The notes: generated from the sequence alone by a model not told the origin. A DNA stretch of 5,566 nt from Candidatus Bathyarchaeota archaeon (GCA_937877765.1 CALGBN010000040.1:1-5566), one strand, 5' to 3'. Shown: positions 1-4,942, counted from the stretch's first letter. Program-made: numbers and translations.

Positions 1-47
1 CTACACCGTCTAATTCGTCGGCAGCGTCAGATGTGTATAAGAGACAG
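1..47 (+). other. Illumina Nextera P5/i5 sequencing adapter (not genomic)
   Basis: Positions 1-6 (CTACAC) are the end of the P5 oligonucleotide. Positions 7-14 (CGTCTAAT) match the Nextera i5 index that I know as S510. Positions 15-28 (TCGTCGGCAGCGTC) are the Nextera read-1 tail, and 29-47 (AGATGTGTATAAGAGACAG) are the Tn5 mosaic end. Genomic DNA begins at 48. Translating the mosaic end from the ATG at 31 gives the spurious N-terminus MCIRDS fused to the first real gene. This is library contamination left by incomplete trimming and has no biological meaning. Confidence 0.98.
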
Positions 48-339
48 CATACTAAGAGACGTACACGGAATCCCACTCGTAAAACCCATCGTAGGACACG
101 GAATCAGAAAAGTTCTAGAAGAGGCAGAGCTAGCCTCAGAGATACCAGAGGACCTGTATGACTTGATGGTTCGCGCAACCGGACTCCGGAGACACATGGA
201 GCGCAACCCCAAGGACTACAGTAACAAACGTGGCATGCGACTCACTGAGAGCATGATCTACAGGGTAACAAAATACTACAAGAAGAAAGGCATGCTGCCC
301 AGAGACTGGAACTATCGCAACGAGATAGTTACCATCTAG
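48..339 (+). CDS. rps15: Small-subunit ribosomal protein uS15 (archaeal S15P), 5'-truncated
   Basis: This is the archaeal/eukaryotic-type uS15 protein of the 30S subunit, which binds the central domain of 16S rRNA. The first complete genomic codon is at 49 (ATA), and about 96 residues remain. Archaeal family members are about 150 residues long, so roughly the first 55 are missing beyond the contig end. Visible hallmarks are the start ILRDVHGIPLVKPI, the segment EIPEDLYDLMVRATGLRRHMERNPKD, and the C-terminal part with SMIYRVTKYYKKKGMLPRDWNY. These match the archaeal family across its length. The apparent ATG at 31 and the residues MCIRDS come from the adapter and must not be annotated as the start. 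The gene ends with TAG, and the nuclease gene starts 8 nt later, so the two are probably cotranscribed. Confidence 0.93.
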
Positions 340-347
340 ATCCGGCA

Positions 348-1766
348 ATGCCAGAAGAGGATTTTTTTAATTCCTTTAACAAAGCAGTTTCTATATTTAA
401 CAAACACATTGAACAGGATTCTTTCATCAGACTAGTCACGCATAATGACGCTGATGGATTAAGCAGCGGTGGGATAATGGCTTCCGTCGCTATTCGCCGG
501 AAGGCTCGTTTCAAGATCAGCAGCGAGAAGAAACTTGATGACAAACTTATCGCACGTCTCGTGGAGGAGAAGCCTGACCTAGTTATTTTCAGTGATTTTG
601 GTAGCGGGTACTTGGATATTATCGCTGAGTCATTGAAGCAGGATGTTATCGTTCTTGATCATCACTTGCCTATGGATTTTGAGGCAGAGAACATTGTACA
701 CATCAACCCCATGCTCCATGAATTGGATGGAGCACGAGCGATAGCAGCATCAGGAGTCTGCTACTTCTTCGCCAAGGCAATCGACCCAGAGTACAAGGAC
801 CTAGCGTGTCTAGGAATCTTGGGAGCATTGGGAGACCAACAGGATAAGGGTGAACGTAAGTCCCTCATTGGTTTGAACACTATCATCGAGGCGGAGGCTG
901 TGGAGAATCATCTGTTGGACAAACAGGTGGGTTTGATCTTCTATGGCTATGAGACGCGCCCAGTTGCCAAAGCTATCGCATATACAACTATTCCATATAT
1001 TCCGGGACTCAGCGGTAACGAGAGTAACTGTGTAGCGTTCCTCAAAGAGATCGGTATAGATATTCTCGACGGAGATAAACTACGAGCCTTAGCTGATCTT
1101 GAGGATGATGAGAAGACTAGATTGTTCAGCGCATTAAGCAATCATATGGTGAGCAGCGGATGCGCCTCAGACTCCATACATCAACTTATTGGCACGATTT
1201 ACACATTCAAACTTGAAGAACCAAGCACCTCCCTAAGAAGCGGAAGAGAATACGGGAGCCTGTTGAACGCCTGTGGACGCATGAACAAACAAGGCGTAGG
1301 ACTAAGTGTGGCTATTGGTGACCGTGAAGAGGCTATGGTGGAGGCTCAAGAGACTCTAGAGCTTTATCGAAGGACTATTGGTGAGGCGTTGGATTGGGTT
1401 CAGATGAATGATAAGGTGGAGGAAATGAACCACATCTACGTCATCAAGGCTATGGACAATATCAACGACACTGTGATCGGCGTAGTATCAGGGATTTTAC
1501 TCAGCCAAGGGATACTCAAGAAAAAGAAACCTATCATAGCTACGGCTGTTAGTGAGGAGGACCAGCTTAAGGTCTCGGCTAGGGGCTTAGAGGAGCTTGT
1601 TGATCAGGGTATTCATATGGGGAAGATTATGCAGGAAGCCGCTGAACAAGTTGAAGGCGGAGGCGGTGGGCATGATATTGCTGCTGGGGCGTATATTCCG
1701 GTTAAGAGTGAAAAGAAGTTTTTACGTGAAGTAGATCGTCTCGTTGGGACGTTTTTTGATAACTAG
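348..1766 (+). CDS. Archaeal RecJ/GAN-like single-strand DNA exonuclease (DHH-DHHA1 phosphoesterase)
   Basis: This is a DHH-superfamily phosphoesterase of the archaeal RecJ type, to which the GINS-associated nuclease GAN belongs. Such enzymes degrade single-stranded DNA or RNA 5'-3' or 3'-5' and can join the CMG replicative helicase. The 472-residue length is close to that of the thermococcal GAN as I recall it. All DHH metal motifs are present: THNDADG at residues 31-37, FSDFGSG at 81-87 (D83), VLDHH at 102-106 and GALGD at 159-163. The C-terminal DHHA1 substrate-binding domain shows ACGRMNKQGVGLSVAIGD at 308-325 and the GGGGGH signature at 437-442. It should be a catalytically active cytoplasmic enzyme. 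The ATG lies 8 nt after the uS15 stop without a clear Shine-Dalgarno. Orthologues next to uS15 are common in archaea. Whether it is the GINS-binding GAN, a repair RecJ or an RNA exonuclease cannot be decided from sequence alone. Confidence 0.92.
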   Translation: MPEEDFFNSFNKAVSIFNKHIEQDSFIRLVTHNDADGLSSGGIMASVAIRRKARFKISSEKKLDDKLIARLVEEKPDLVIFSDFGSGYLDIIAESLKQDVIVLDHHLPMDFEAENIVHINPMLHELDGARAIAASGVCYFFAKAIDPEYKDLACLGILGALGDQQDKGERKSLIGLNTIIEAEAVENHLLDKQVGLIFYGYETRPVAKAIAYTTIPYIPGLSGNESNCVAFLKEIGIDILDGDKLRALADLEDDEKTRLFSALSNHMVSSGCASDSIHQLIGTIYTFKLEEPSTSLRSGREYGSLLNACGRMNKQGVGLSVAIGDREEAMVEAQETLELYRRTIGEALDWVQMNDKVEEMNHIYVIKAMDNINDTVIGVVSGILLSQGILKKKKPIIATAVSEEDQLKVSARGLEELVDQGIHMGKIMQEAAEQVEGGGGGHDIAAGAYIPVKSEKKFLREVDRLVGTFFDN

Positions 1767-1781
1767 TCGATGTGTTCTTAT

Positions 1782-1811
1782 CCGCGTTTAATGCGGCGTC
1801 AATTTCATTGA
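1782..1811 (+). other. Two small adjacent hairpins downstream of the DHH nuclease gene
   Basis: CCGC (1782-1785) pairs with GCGG (1793-1796), extendable by a G-U pair. TCAAT (1799-1803) pairs with ATTGA (1807-1811) across a 3-nt loop. They lie 15-45 nt after the nuclease stop codon in the 130-nt gap before Pcc1. No U-rich tract follows directly, so this is not a standard terminator. It could affect 3'-end formation or be chance. Confidence 0.3.
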
Positions 1812-1863
1812 TCATCTTATGTTGATCCTCGATATCAGATGAAACGGTTCTGGGTATGAACTT

Positions 1864-1874
1864 AACATATAAAC
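1864..1874 (+). promoter_or_regulatory. Putative TATA box for pcc1 (leaderless promoter)
   Basis: The AT-rich core ATATAAA (1867-1873) follows a purine-containing AACTTA stretch that could act as BRE. Its centre is about 27 nt before the pcc1 ATG at 1897, the usual archaeal distance from TATA box to transcription start. No Shine-Dalgarno precedes the ATG. Together this suggests transcription starting at or very near the start codon, giving pcc1 its own leaderless transcript in addition to any read-through from the nuclease gene. Confidence 0.5.
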
Positions 1875-1896
1875 ACAGGGAATCCATTGATGGTTT

Positions 1897-2148
1897 ATGC
1901 CAGAGACAGAGAGCAGCACAAGTATAACCATCAAGTACAAGGACAGTGCTACGGCGCGAGCTATACAAAAGTCAATAACGCCAGATAATCTGGGTGCTCC
2001 TGATGGCATGCATATTATTGCGTCTGTCAAGAAGAATATACTTGAGATAGATATCGTCTCAGATCGAAGTATAGGTAGTCTCGTAAGCACTCTTGACGAC
2101 TTGCTTAGCTGTATTCAGGCAGCTGAGCGCACACTAGAAGAGGTCTAA
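1897..2148 (+). CDS. pcc1: KEOPS complex subunit Pcc1
   Basis: Pcc1 is the small dimerising subunit of KEOPS (Kae1-Bud32-Cgi121-Pcc1), which makes N6-threonylcarbamoyladenosine (t6A) at position 37 of ANN-decoding tRNAs. Pcc1 binds Kae1 and helps hold the tRNA. The 83-residue length is typical. Visible family features are the N-terminal beta strand TSITIKYKD (8-16), the helix SATARAIQKSITPDN (17-31), the beta strands around HIIASVKKNILEIDIVS (39-55) and the C-terminal helix STLDDLLSCIQAAERTLEEV (64-83). The PDN and TLDDLL elements are characteristic. ATG 1897 is chosen because no other start in this frame fits and a TATA-like box stands 27 nt upstream. The gene overlaps the convergent DsrE-family gene by 4 nt at the stop codons. 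Archaeal pcc1 often lies beside eS1, which fits here except for the antisense gene between them. Confidence 0.85.
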   Translation: MPETESSTSITIKYKDSATARAIQKSITPDNLGAPDGMHIIASVKKNILEIDIVSDRSIGSLVSTLDDLLSCIQAAERTLEEV

Positions 2149-2498
2149 AAGGAAAGAACCTTATCGCTTTCCTTGATCCAAGTAGCAAGTATCTTCATGC
2201 TTCCTCGTTTTACGCCTTCTACTAGGTCTGATTCCTTGATGCCTCTTGCATCGATACAAGCACCACAGGTTTTTACCTCAACGCCTCTTTTAACCAAGGA
2301 TTGAAGCATCTTTTCCATGTTATAGTATCCTTCTGGGGTTTTCTGTCCTTTTTTCGCGGATAATACAGAGTCTCCCATGAGGAATACCCTGACAGCCATG
2401 CCTATCTCGTCTCCTACTGAAGTGGAGGCTAGCCTTAGGGCGTTCCATGGTTTCTCGATCCCATAGGGAGCATCGTTTATGATTATTGTAAGCATCAT
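2145..2498 (-). CDS. DsrE-family protein (DsrE/DsrF-like, putative sulfur-relay)
   Basis: This 117-residue soluble protein has the DsrE/DsrF-like fold seen in sulfur-transfer proteins such as DsrE, TusD and YchN. The N-terminal strand LTIIINDAPYG (3-13) and helix KPWNALRLASTSV (16-28) are typical. So are the strand AVRVFLMGDSV (35-45), the segment GYYNMEKMLQSLVKRGVEVKTCGACIDARGI (57-87) and the C-terminus SMKILATWIKESDKVLSF. C78 and C81 form a CGAC (CxxC) pair at the usual position of the sulfur-carrying cysteine. The substrate is unknown, since many archaeal homologues occur without sulfite-reductase genes. There are two consecutive ATGs (2496-2498 and 2493-2495) and either could be the start. 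No Shine-Dalgarno is seen, and an AT-rich AATAAA about 27 nt upstream (2523-2528) would fit a leaderless transcript. The gene runs opposite to the surrounding ribosomal cluster. Confidence 0.85.
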   Translation of the reverse strand: MMLTIIINDAPYGIEKPWNALRLASTSVGDEIGMAVRVFLMGDSVLSAKKGQKTPEGYYNMEKMLQSLVKRGVEVKTCGACIDARGIKESDLVEGVKRGSMKILATWIKESDKVLSF

Positions 2499-2510
2499 GG
2501 CACAGAATAT

Positions 2511-2550
2511 GGTTTATACGGGTTTATTGGTTTCTGTGAGCCGGTTCTGT
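2511..2550. repeat. Tandem GGTTTAT-type repeats in the dsrE-eS1 divergent promoter region
   Basis: GGTTTAT occurs at 2511-2517 and again at 2521-2527, exactly 10 bp apart. GGTTTCTGT (2529-2537) and GGTTCTGT (2543-2550) follow as a second related pair. The array lies just upstream of the minus-strand DsrE start, where its AT-rich parts overlap the expected TATA position, and about 10-50 bp upstream of the eS1 TATA box. Helical-turn spacing makes it a candidate regulator-binding site, but this is only inferred from the pattern. Confidence 0.35.
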
Positions 2551-2551
2551 C

Positions 2552-2565
2552 AAAACCTATATATG
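2552..2565 (+). promoter_or_regulatory. Putative BRE/TATA promoter for eS1
   Basis: AAAACC (2552-2557) followed by TATATAT (2558-2564) looks like an archaeal BRE plus TATA box. Transcription would start about 25 nt from the box centre, near 2586. That leaves a short leader holding the AGGAGA Shine-Dalgarno at 2595-2600. This is the clearest promoter in the window, as expected for a ribosomal protein gene. Confidence 0.6.
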
Positions 2566-2594
2566 ATTGCATTGCATGTACCTGTCACTGAACT

Positions 2595-2600
2595 AGGAGA
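2595..2600 (+). promoter_or_regulatory. Shine-Dalgarno AGGAGA that bears on the eS1 start
   Basis: AGGAGA lies 4 nt before an ATG at 2605 and 12 nt before the TTG at 2613. Only the TTG is in frame with eS1 as sequenced. The spacing favours the ATG, which is one of the reasons to suspect a missing base between 2605 and 2613. Confidence 0.6.
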
Positions 2601-2612
2601 GAAAATGACAAA

Positions 2613-3188
2613 TTGTCCAGAGCAACTAGGGACAAATGGCGCCGTAAAGAATGGTACGACATAGTCCTACCACAGTACTTCGGTGAGACCAAAGTAGGCG
2701 AGACACCCAGCGACGATGAATCCAAAGTCATGGGAAGAGTCTTTGAGACGACACTTGCAGCGATTACAGGCGACTTCAGTCAGGAATACATGAAGATGTA
2801 CTTCCAGGTAGATGAGATCGAGGGACATACGGCACGGACAGTATTCAAGGGTCACGAGTACCTTAGAGACTATCTTAGGAGCCTAGTTCGTAGGCGCAGC
2901 ACAAAGATAGACGGATTCTTCAGGGTCCACACAACCGATGGCTACAGGGTTAAGGTAGTTGTCACGGCTATGACTCAGAGCAGGATCAAGACAAGTCAAG
3001 AGTACGCTATCAGGAAGATTATGCAGACTATCGTTGAGGAGAAGGCAGCAAATCTAACCTTTGACCAGCTTGCACACGAGATGGTTCTCGGTAAGCTAGC
3101 CAGCGATGTGTATAATCAGGCGAAGAACGTTACCGCATTACGTCACGTTGGTGTCCGTAAGAGCGAGTTACTTGCACTACCCCACTAA
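2613..3188 (+). CDS. rps3ae: Small-subunit ribosomal protein eS1 (archaeal S3Ae)
   Basis: eS1 (S3Ae) is an archaeal/eukaryotic-specific 30S protein near the mRNA exit and platform region. The 191 residues include DKWRRKEWYDIVLPQYFGE (7-25), GETPSDD (29-35), YMKMYFQVDEI (59-69), LRSLVRRRSTKIDGFFRVHTTDG (88-110) and the C-terminal ALRHVGVRKSEL (175-186), all family hallmarks. There is no internal stop. The N-terminus is unclear: the only usable start in this frame is TTG 2613, because a TGA at 2589-2591 lies upstream in the same frame with no ATG between. A better SD-ATG at 2605 is in another frame. One extra A in 2608-2612 would give MTKLSRATRDKWRRKEW, closer in length to relatives. The gene has its own TATA promoter and is followed 48 nt later by an unrelated lipocalin-like gene. 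Confidence 0.92.
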   Translation: MSRATRDKWRRKEWYDIVLPQYFGETKVGETPSDDESKVMGRVFETTLAAITGDFSQEYMKMYFQVDEIEGHTARTVFKGHEYLRDYLRSLVRRRSTKIDGFFRVHTTDGYRVKVVVTAMTQSRIKTSQEYAIRKIMQTIVEEKAANLTFDQLAHEMVLGKLASDVYNQAKNVTALRHVGVRKSELLALPH

Positions 3189-3209
3189 TTCTATTATCAA
3201 TATTCTTAT

Positions 3210-3225
3210 CCAGACAAGGGTCTGG
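3210..3225 (+). other. Perfect 6-bp hairpin/dyad between eS1 and the lipocalin-like gene
   Basis: CCAGAC (3210-3215), loop AAGG, GTCTGG (3220-3225) forms a perfect stem in the 48-nt gap after eS1, ending 11 nt before the next ATG. No U-run follows, so an intrinsic terminator is unlikely. The position between a possible TATA-like stretch (about 3194-3205) and the start codon would suit an operator for the lipocalin-like gene. This is an inference from position. Confidence 0.4.
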
Positions 3226-3236
3226 TATTCATTATC

Positions 3237-3662
3237 ATGAGTATCACTGATTTCGTTGGAACATGGCGTTTACAATCTGTAGAGACCCGTAAAGAAGATG
3301 GTAGCCTGCACCGTCAAGGCAAACGTAAGGGCTACTTGATCTACAGCCCAGAGGGATACATGGGGGTCTCTTTCATGAAGGAGGGACGCACCGAGTTCGC
3401 CTCCGGAGACATCAGAGGAGGTACCGTTGATGAGAAGATCGAGGCATTCAACGGATATATCTCCTATAGCGGCAGATTTGAGGTCAAGGATGACAAGGTT
3501 ATTCATGTTATCGAAGTGAGCCTGTTCCCTAACTGGATAGGTGAGAGACAGGAGCGTTTCTACAGCTTCGAGGATGATACCTTGACGCTGAGTACACCGC
3601 TTCAACTGGTGGGTGGAATGATGCTCAGCTCGCATCTCGTATGGGAAAAAGTAAGAGATTAA
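3237..3662 (+). CDS. Lipocalin-like domain protein (Lipocalin_5 type)
   Basis: This 141-residue single-domain protein matches the lipocalin-like family widespread in bacteria, with some archaeal members. The family forms a small beta-barrel, and most members have no known ligand or role. Visible motifs are FVGTWRLQSVE (6-16, the GxW lipocalin entry motif), GYLIYSPEGYMGVSFM (32-47), FASGDIRGGTVDEKIEAFNGYISYSGRFEV (54-83), VSLFPNWIGERQERFY (94-109), LTLSTP (116-121) and the closing LVWEKVRD. There is no signal peptide or membrane segment, so it is probably cytoplasmic. ATG 3237 fits the usual family start 5-6 residues before the GTW motif. No Shine-Dalgarno is seen. The stop TAA overlaps the stop of the convergent M19 gene by 4 nt. 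A bacterial origin by transfer is possible but base composition does not show it. Confidence 0.85.
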   Translation: MSITDFVGTWRLQSVETRKEDGSLHRQGKRKGYLIYSPEGYMGVSFMKEGRTEFASGDIRGGTVDEKIEAFNGYISYSGRFEVKDDKVIHVIEVSLFPNWIGERQERFYSFEDDTLTLSTPLQLVGGMMLSSHLVWEKVRD

Positions 3663-4750
3663 CCTCTCCAGACCCGCTTGAAGAGCCTGTAAAAGTTTTC
3701 ACCGATGATGCCTTTTACCTCAGAGTCCGAGTAGCCGCGAGCCACCAAGCCTTTTGTTAGGTTTGGCATGTATCGTAGCCATCCGTAGCCCCAGTCCTTG
3801 TCCAAGGCGGGGAAATAGGTCTTGTCTATGTTTTCTGGGTGCTGACTGATGTACGCCATACGGTCCAGTGTGCTGTTGAAGTCTACGTCAGAGCCGAACC
3901 CAACGTGTTTAGCTCCTACTAGGTCAACAGTGTAATCTATCTGGTCTATGATGTCGTCTGTTAGTGTGCTTTTTCCGGGTTTCTTAGCGAAGAAGGGTGT
4001 TATTCCTATGACGCCTCCTTTCTCGGCGCATGCCTTGATCTGTTCATCAGTCTTAGCCCGACGTAGCGCGTAATCTGTCCAGCCTCCGTAGAACATGTAC
4101 TTGTTATTCCATTTCGCAAAGTCGCTGAGTTCTCGTGGTGTAGAGGCTCTTGGTAAGGTGTGTGTGAAGCTTACTGGGTCTTTACTGTGCTCGATGGCGT
4201 CCATACTGCTAGGGTCACCAGTGTGACTCAGGTCTACTAGGACACCTAGTTTGTTCATCTCTTCAACAAGAGCAAACCCATAGTTGCTGAGTCCAGCCTG
4301 TTTCTTCTCGCTGCATCCATCACCAGCACTGTTCCTATAGTTGTAGGTCAGCTGGATTATCCTGATGCCGTAATCATAGGCGATCTTTAGGAAATCAACT
4401 GTGCCTTCTAGGAACTGGCTGTCCTGTGGACCAAAGATTACTGCGAGTTTACCTTCTTCCTTTGCTTTTTTAATATCTGCTGCTGATGTTGCGATGAGTG
4501 CTTTTTCTTCGCTGCTTTTCGCCCAACTGTGGTAGCTTTTGAGTTCCCTTAGTGCTTCTCCTAGCTGGGTTCCCATGCAGACTGTGGCGTTTGATGCGGT
4601 TATTCCTCCTGCGAGTAGGTCGTCTACCCAGAGGTCTTCGCCTACGTAGTCTGTGTATCCTACTTGGCTGGCGTCGATTACTATGGCTTCTTTGTGTAGT
4701 GCGAGGGCGTGGGCTTCCTCGTCTGGGGTTAGGTCTTTGAAGCTTCTCAT
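3659..4750 (-). CDS. M19-family (membrane/renal dipeptidase-like) metallohydrolase, divergent subgroup
   Basis: This is an amidohydrolase-fold protein of peptidase family M19, whose classic members hydrolyse dipeptides with two zinc ions. The 363 residues are a full-length domain. Family landmarks are IIQLTYNYRNSAGDG (131-145), GLSNYGFALVEEMNKLGVLVDLSHTG (153-178), the histidine ligand regions LSH (H176) and FTHT (H197), GGVIGITPFF (245-254), HVGFGSDVD (282-290, D288) and IIGENFYRLFKRVW (348-361). Two catalytic features differ. The N-terminal HxD ligand motif is replaced by IDASQVG (25-31), and the bridging Glu aligns with Gln109 in FGPQDS. A set of bacterial M19 homologues with a GFQN-type motif shares these changes, so metal content and substrate may differ from true dipeptidases. 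No signal peptide is visible, so it is likely cytoplasmic. ATG 4750 lacks a Shine-Dalgarno. Confidence 0.88.
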   Translation of the reverse strand: MRSFKDLTPDEEAHALALHKEAIVIDASQVGYTDYVGEDLWVDDLLAGGITASNATVCMGTQLGEALRELKSYHSWAKSSEEKALIATSAADIKKAKEEGKLAVIFGPQDSQFLEGTVDFLKIAYDYGIRIIQLTYNYRNSAGDGCSEKKQAGLSNYGFALVEEMNKLGVLVDLSHTGDPSSMDAIEHSKDPVSFTHTLPRASTPRELSDFAKWNNKYMFYGGWTDYALRRAKTDEQIKACAEKGGVIGITPFFAKKPGKSTLTDDIIDQIDYTVDLVGAKHVGFGSDVDFNSTLDRMAYISQHPENIDKTYFPALDKDWGYGWLRYMPNLTKGLVARGYSDSEVKGIIGENFYRLFKRVWRG

Positions 4751-4770
4751 GTTTGTCGCTATTTGATGCC

Positions 4771-4786
4771 GATAATAGTATTTATG
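4771..4786 (-). promoter_or_regulatory. Putative TATA region for the M19-family gene
   Basis: On the minus strand ATAAATA (4785-4779) and the following TACTATTATC lie 25-32 nt before the ATG at 4750. Either could serve as a TATA box for a leaderless or very short-leader transcript, and no Shine-Dalgarno is present. The match is AT-rich rather than a strong consensus. Confidence 0.4.
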
Positions 4787-4792
4787 GTGTAT

Positions 4793-4852
4793 TAAAACGG
4801 GCTTAACGTGACGGTTTTCAACATCATATGAGAGTGAAAAGAAGCCGTTTTA
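4793..4852. repeat. Nested inverted repeats upstream of the M19-family gene
   Basis: The outer arms are TAAAACGGGCTT (4793-4804) and AAGCCGTTTTA (4842-4852), pairing over 11 bp with one bulged G. Inner arms TTTTCA (4815-4820) and TGAAAA (4835-4840) pair perfectly around a 14-nt loop. The structure begins about 7 bp upstream of the M19 TATA-like region, so it could be a transcription-factor site, a structured RNA or the remnant of a mobile-element end. Confidence 0.5.
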
Positions 4853-4898
4853 GAGGCTATTTCATGGAATAACCCCGCTTACAGCCTTTACGGCTCCA

Positions 4899-4909
4899 CC
4901 CCCCCCCCC
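4899..4909. repeat. Homopolymer run of 11 C
   Basis: Eleven consecutive C residues lie in a GC-rich pocket of the intergenic region, followed by TCTCCCC. The run is not inside a gene. Its exact length is error-prone in sequencing and amplification. Confidence 0.9.
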
Positions 4910-4929
4910 TCTCCCCTGTTAGCCGCTAT

Positions 4930-4942
4930 ACATGATTCATGT
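4930..4942. other. Short dyad ACATGA-T-TCATGT downstream of the HEPN gene
   Basis: A perfect 6-bp inverted repeat with a single central T. It lies about 65 nt past the HEPN stop and about 180 nt upstream of the M19 start. It resembles a protein-binding half-site pair, but one such 12-bp match could occur by chance. Confidence 0.35.

Noticed and set aside
29..47. Mosaic-end sequence as a native Tn5/IS50 transposon end
   Set aside because: It is joined to the read-1 tail, an 8-nt index and P5 sequence, so it comes from library preparation.
31..48. ATG at 31 as the start of uS15
   Set aside because: It lies in the Nextera mosaic end; the encoded MCIRDS is an adapter translation, not protein.
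1751..1757. T-run at the end of the nuclease gene as a terminator
   Set aside because: The six T residues (1752-1757) are inside coding sequence and have no hairpin before them, so terminator function cannot be supported.
1702..2090. Two minus-strand reading frames opposite the nuclease end and pcc1
   Set aside because: They cover a convincing Pcc1 gene and its promoter and show no recognisable protein features.
2479..2664. 61-residue plus-strand reading frame over the DsrE-eS1 gap
   Set aside because: It overlaps the DsrE start and eS1, has no family resemblance, and matters only because it contains the SD-linked ATG at 2605.
3270..3635. 121-residue minus-strand reading frame opposite the lipocalin-like gene
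   Set aside because: It is a shadow of a gene with clear family motifs; its own translation has none.
4552..4740. Leu/Arg-rich plus-strand frame resembling a membrane peptide
   Set aside because: It is antisense to the N-terminal coding part of the M19 gene; the Leu/Arg bias follows from that gene's codons.
4883..4924. tRNA or known ncRNA in the GC-rich AGCC/GGCT region
   Set aside because: Stems are only 4-5 bp, and no TTC-type T-loop, anticodon arm or box C/D pair fits.
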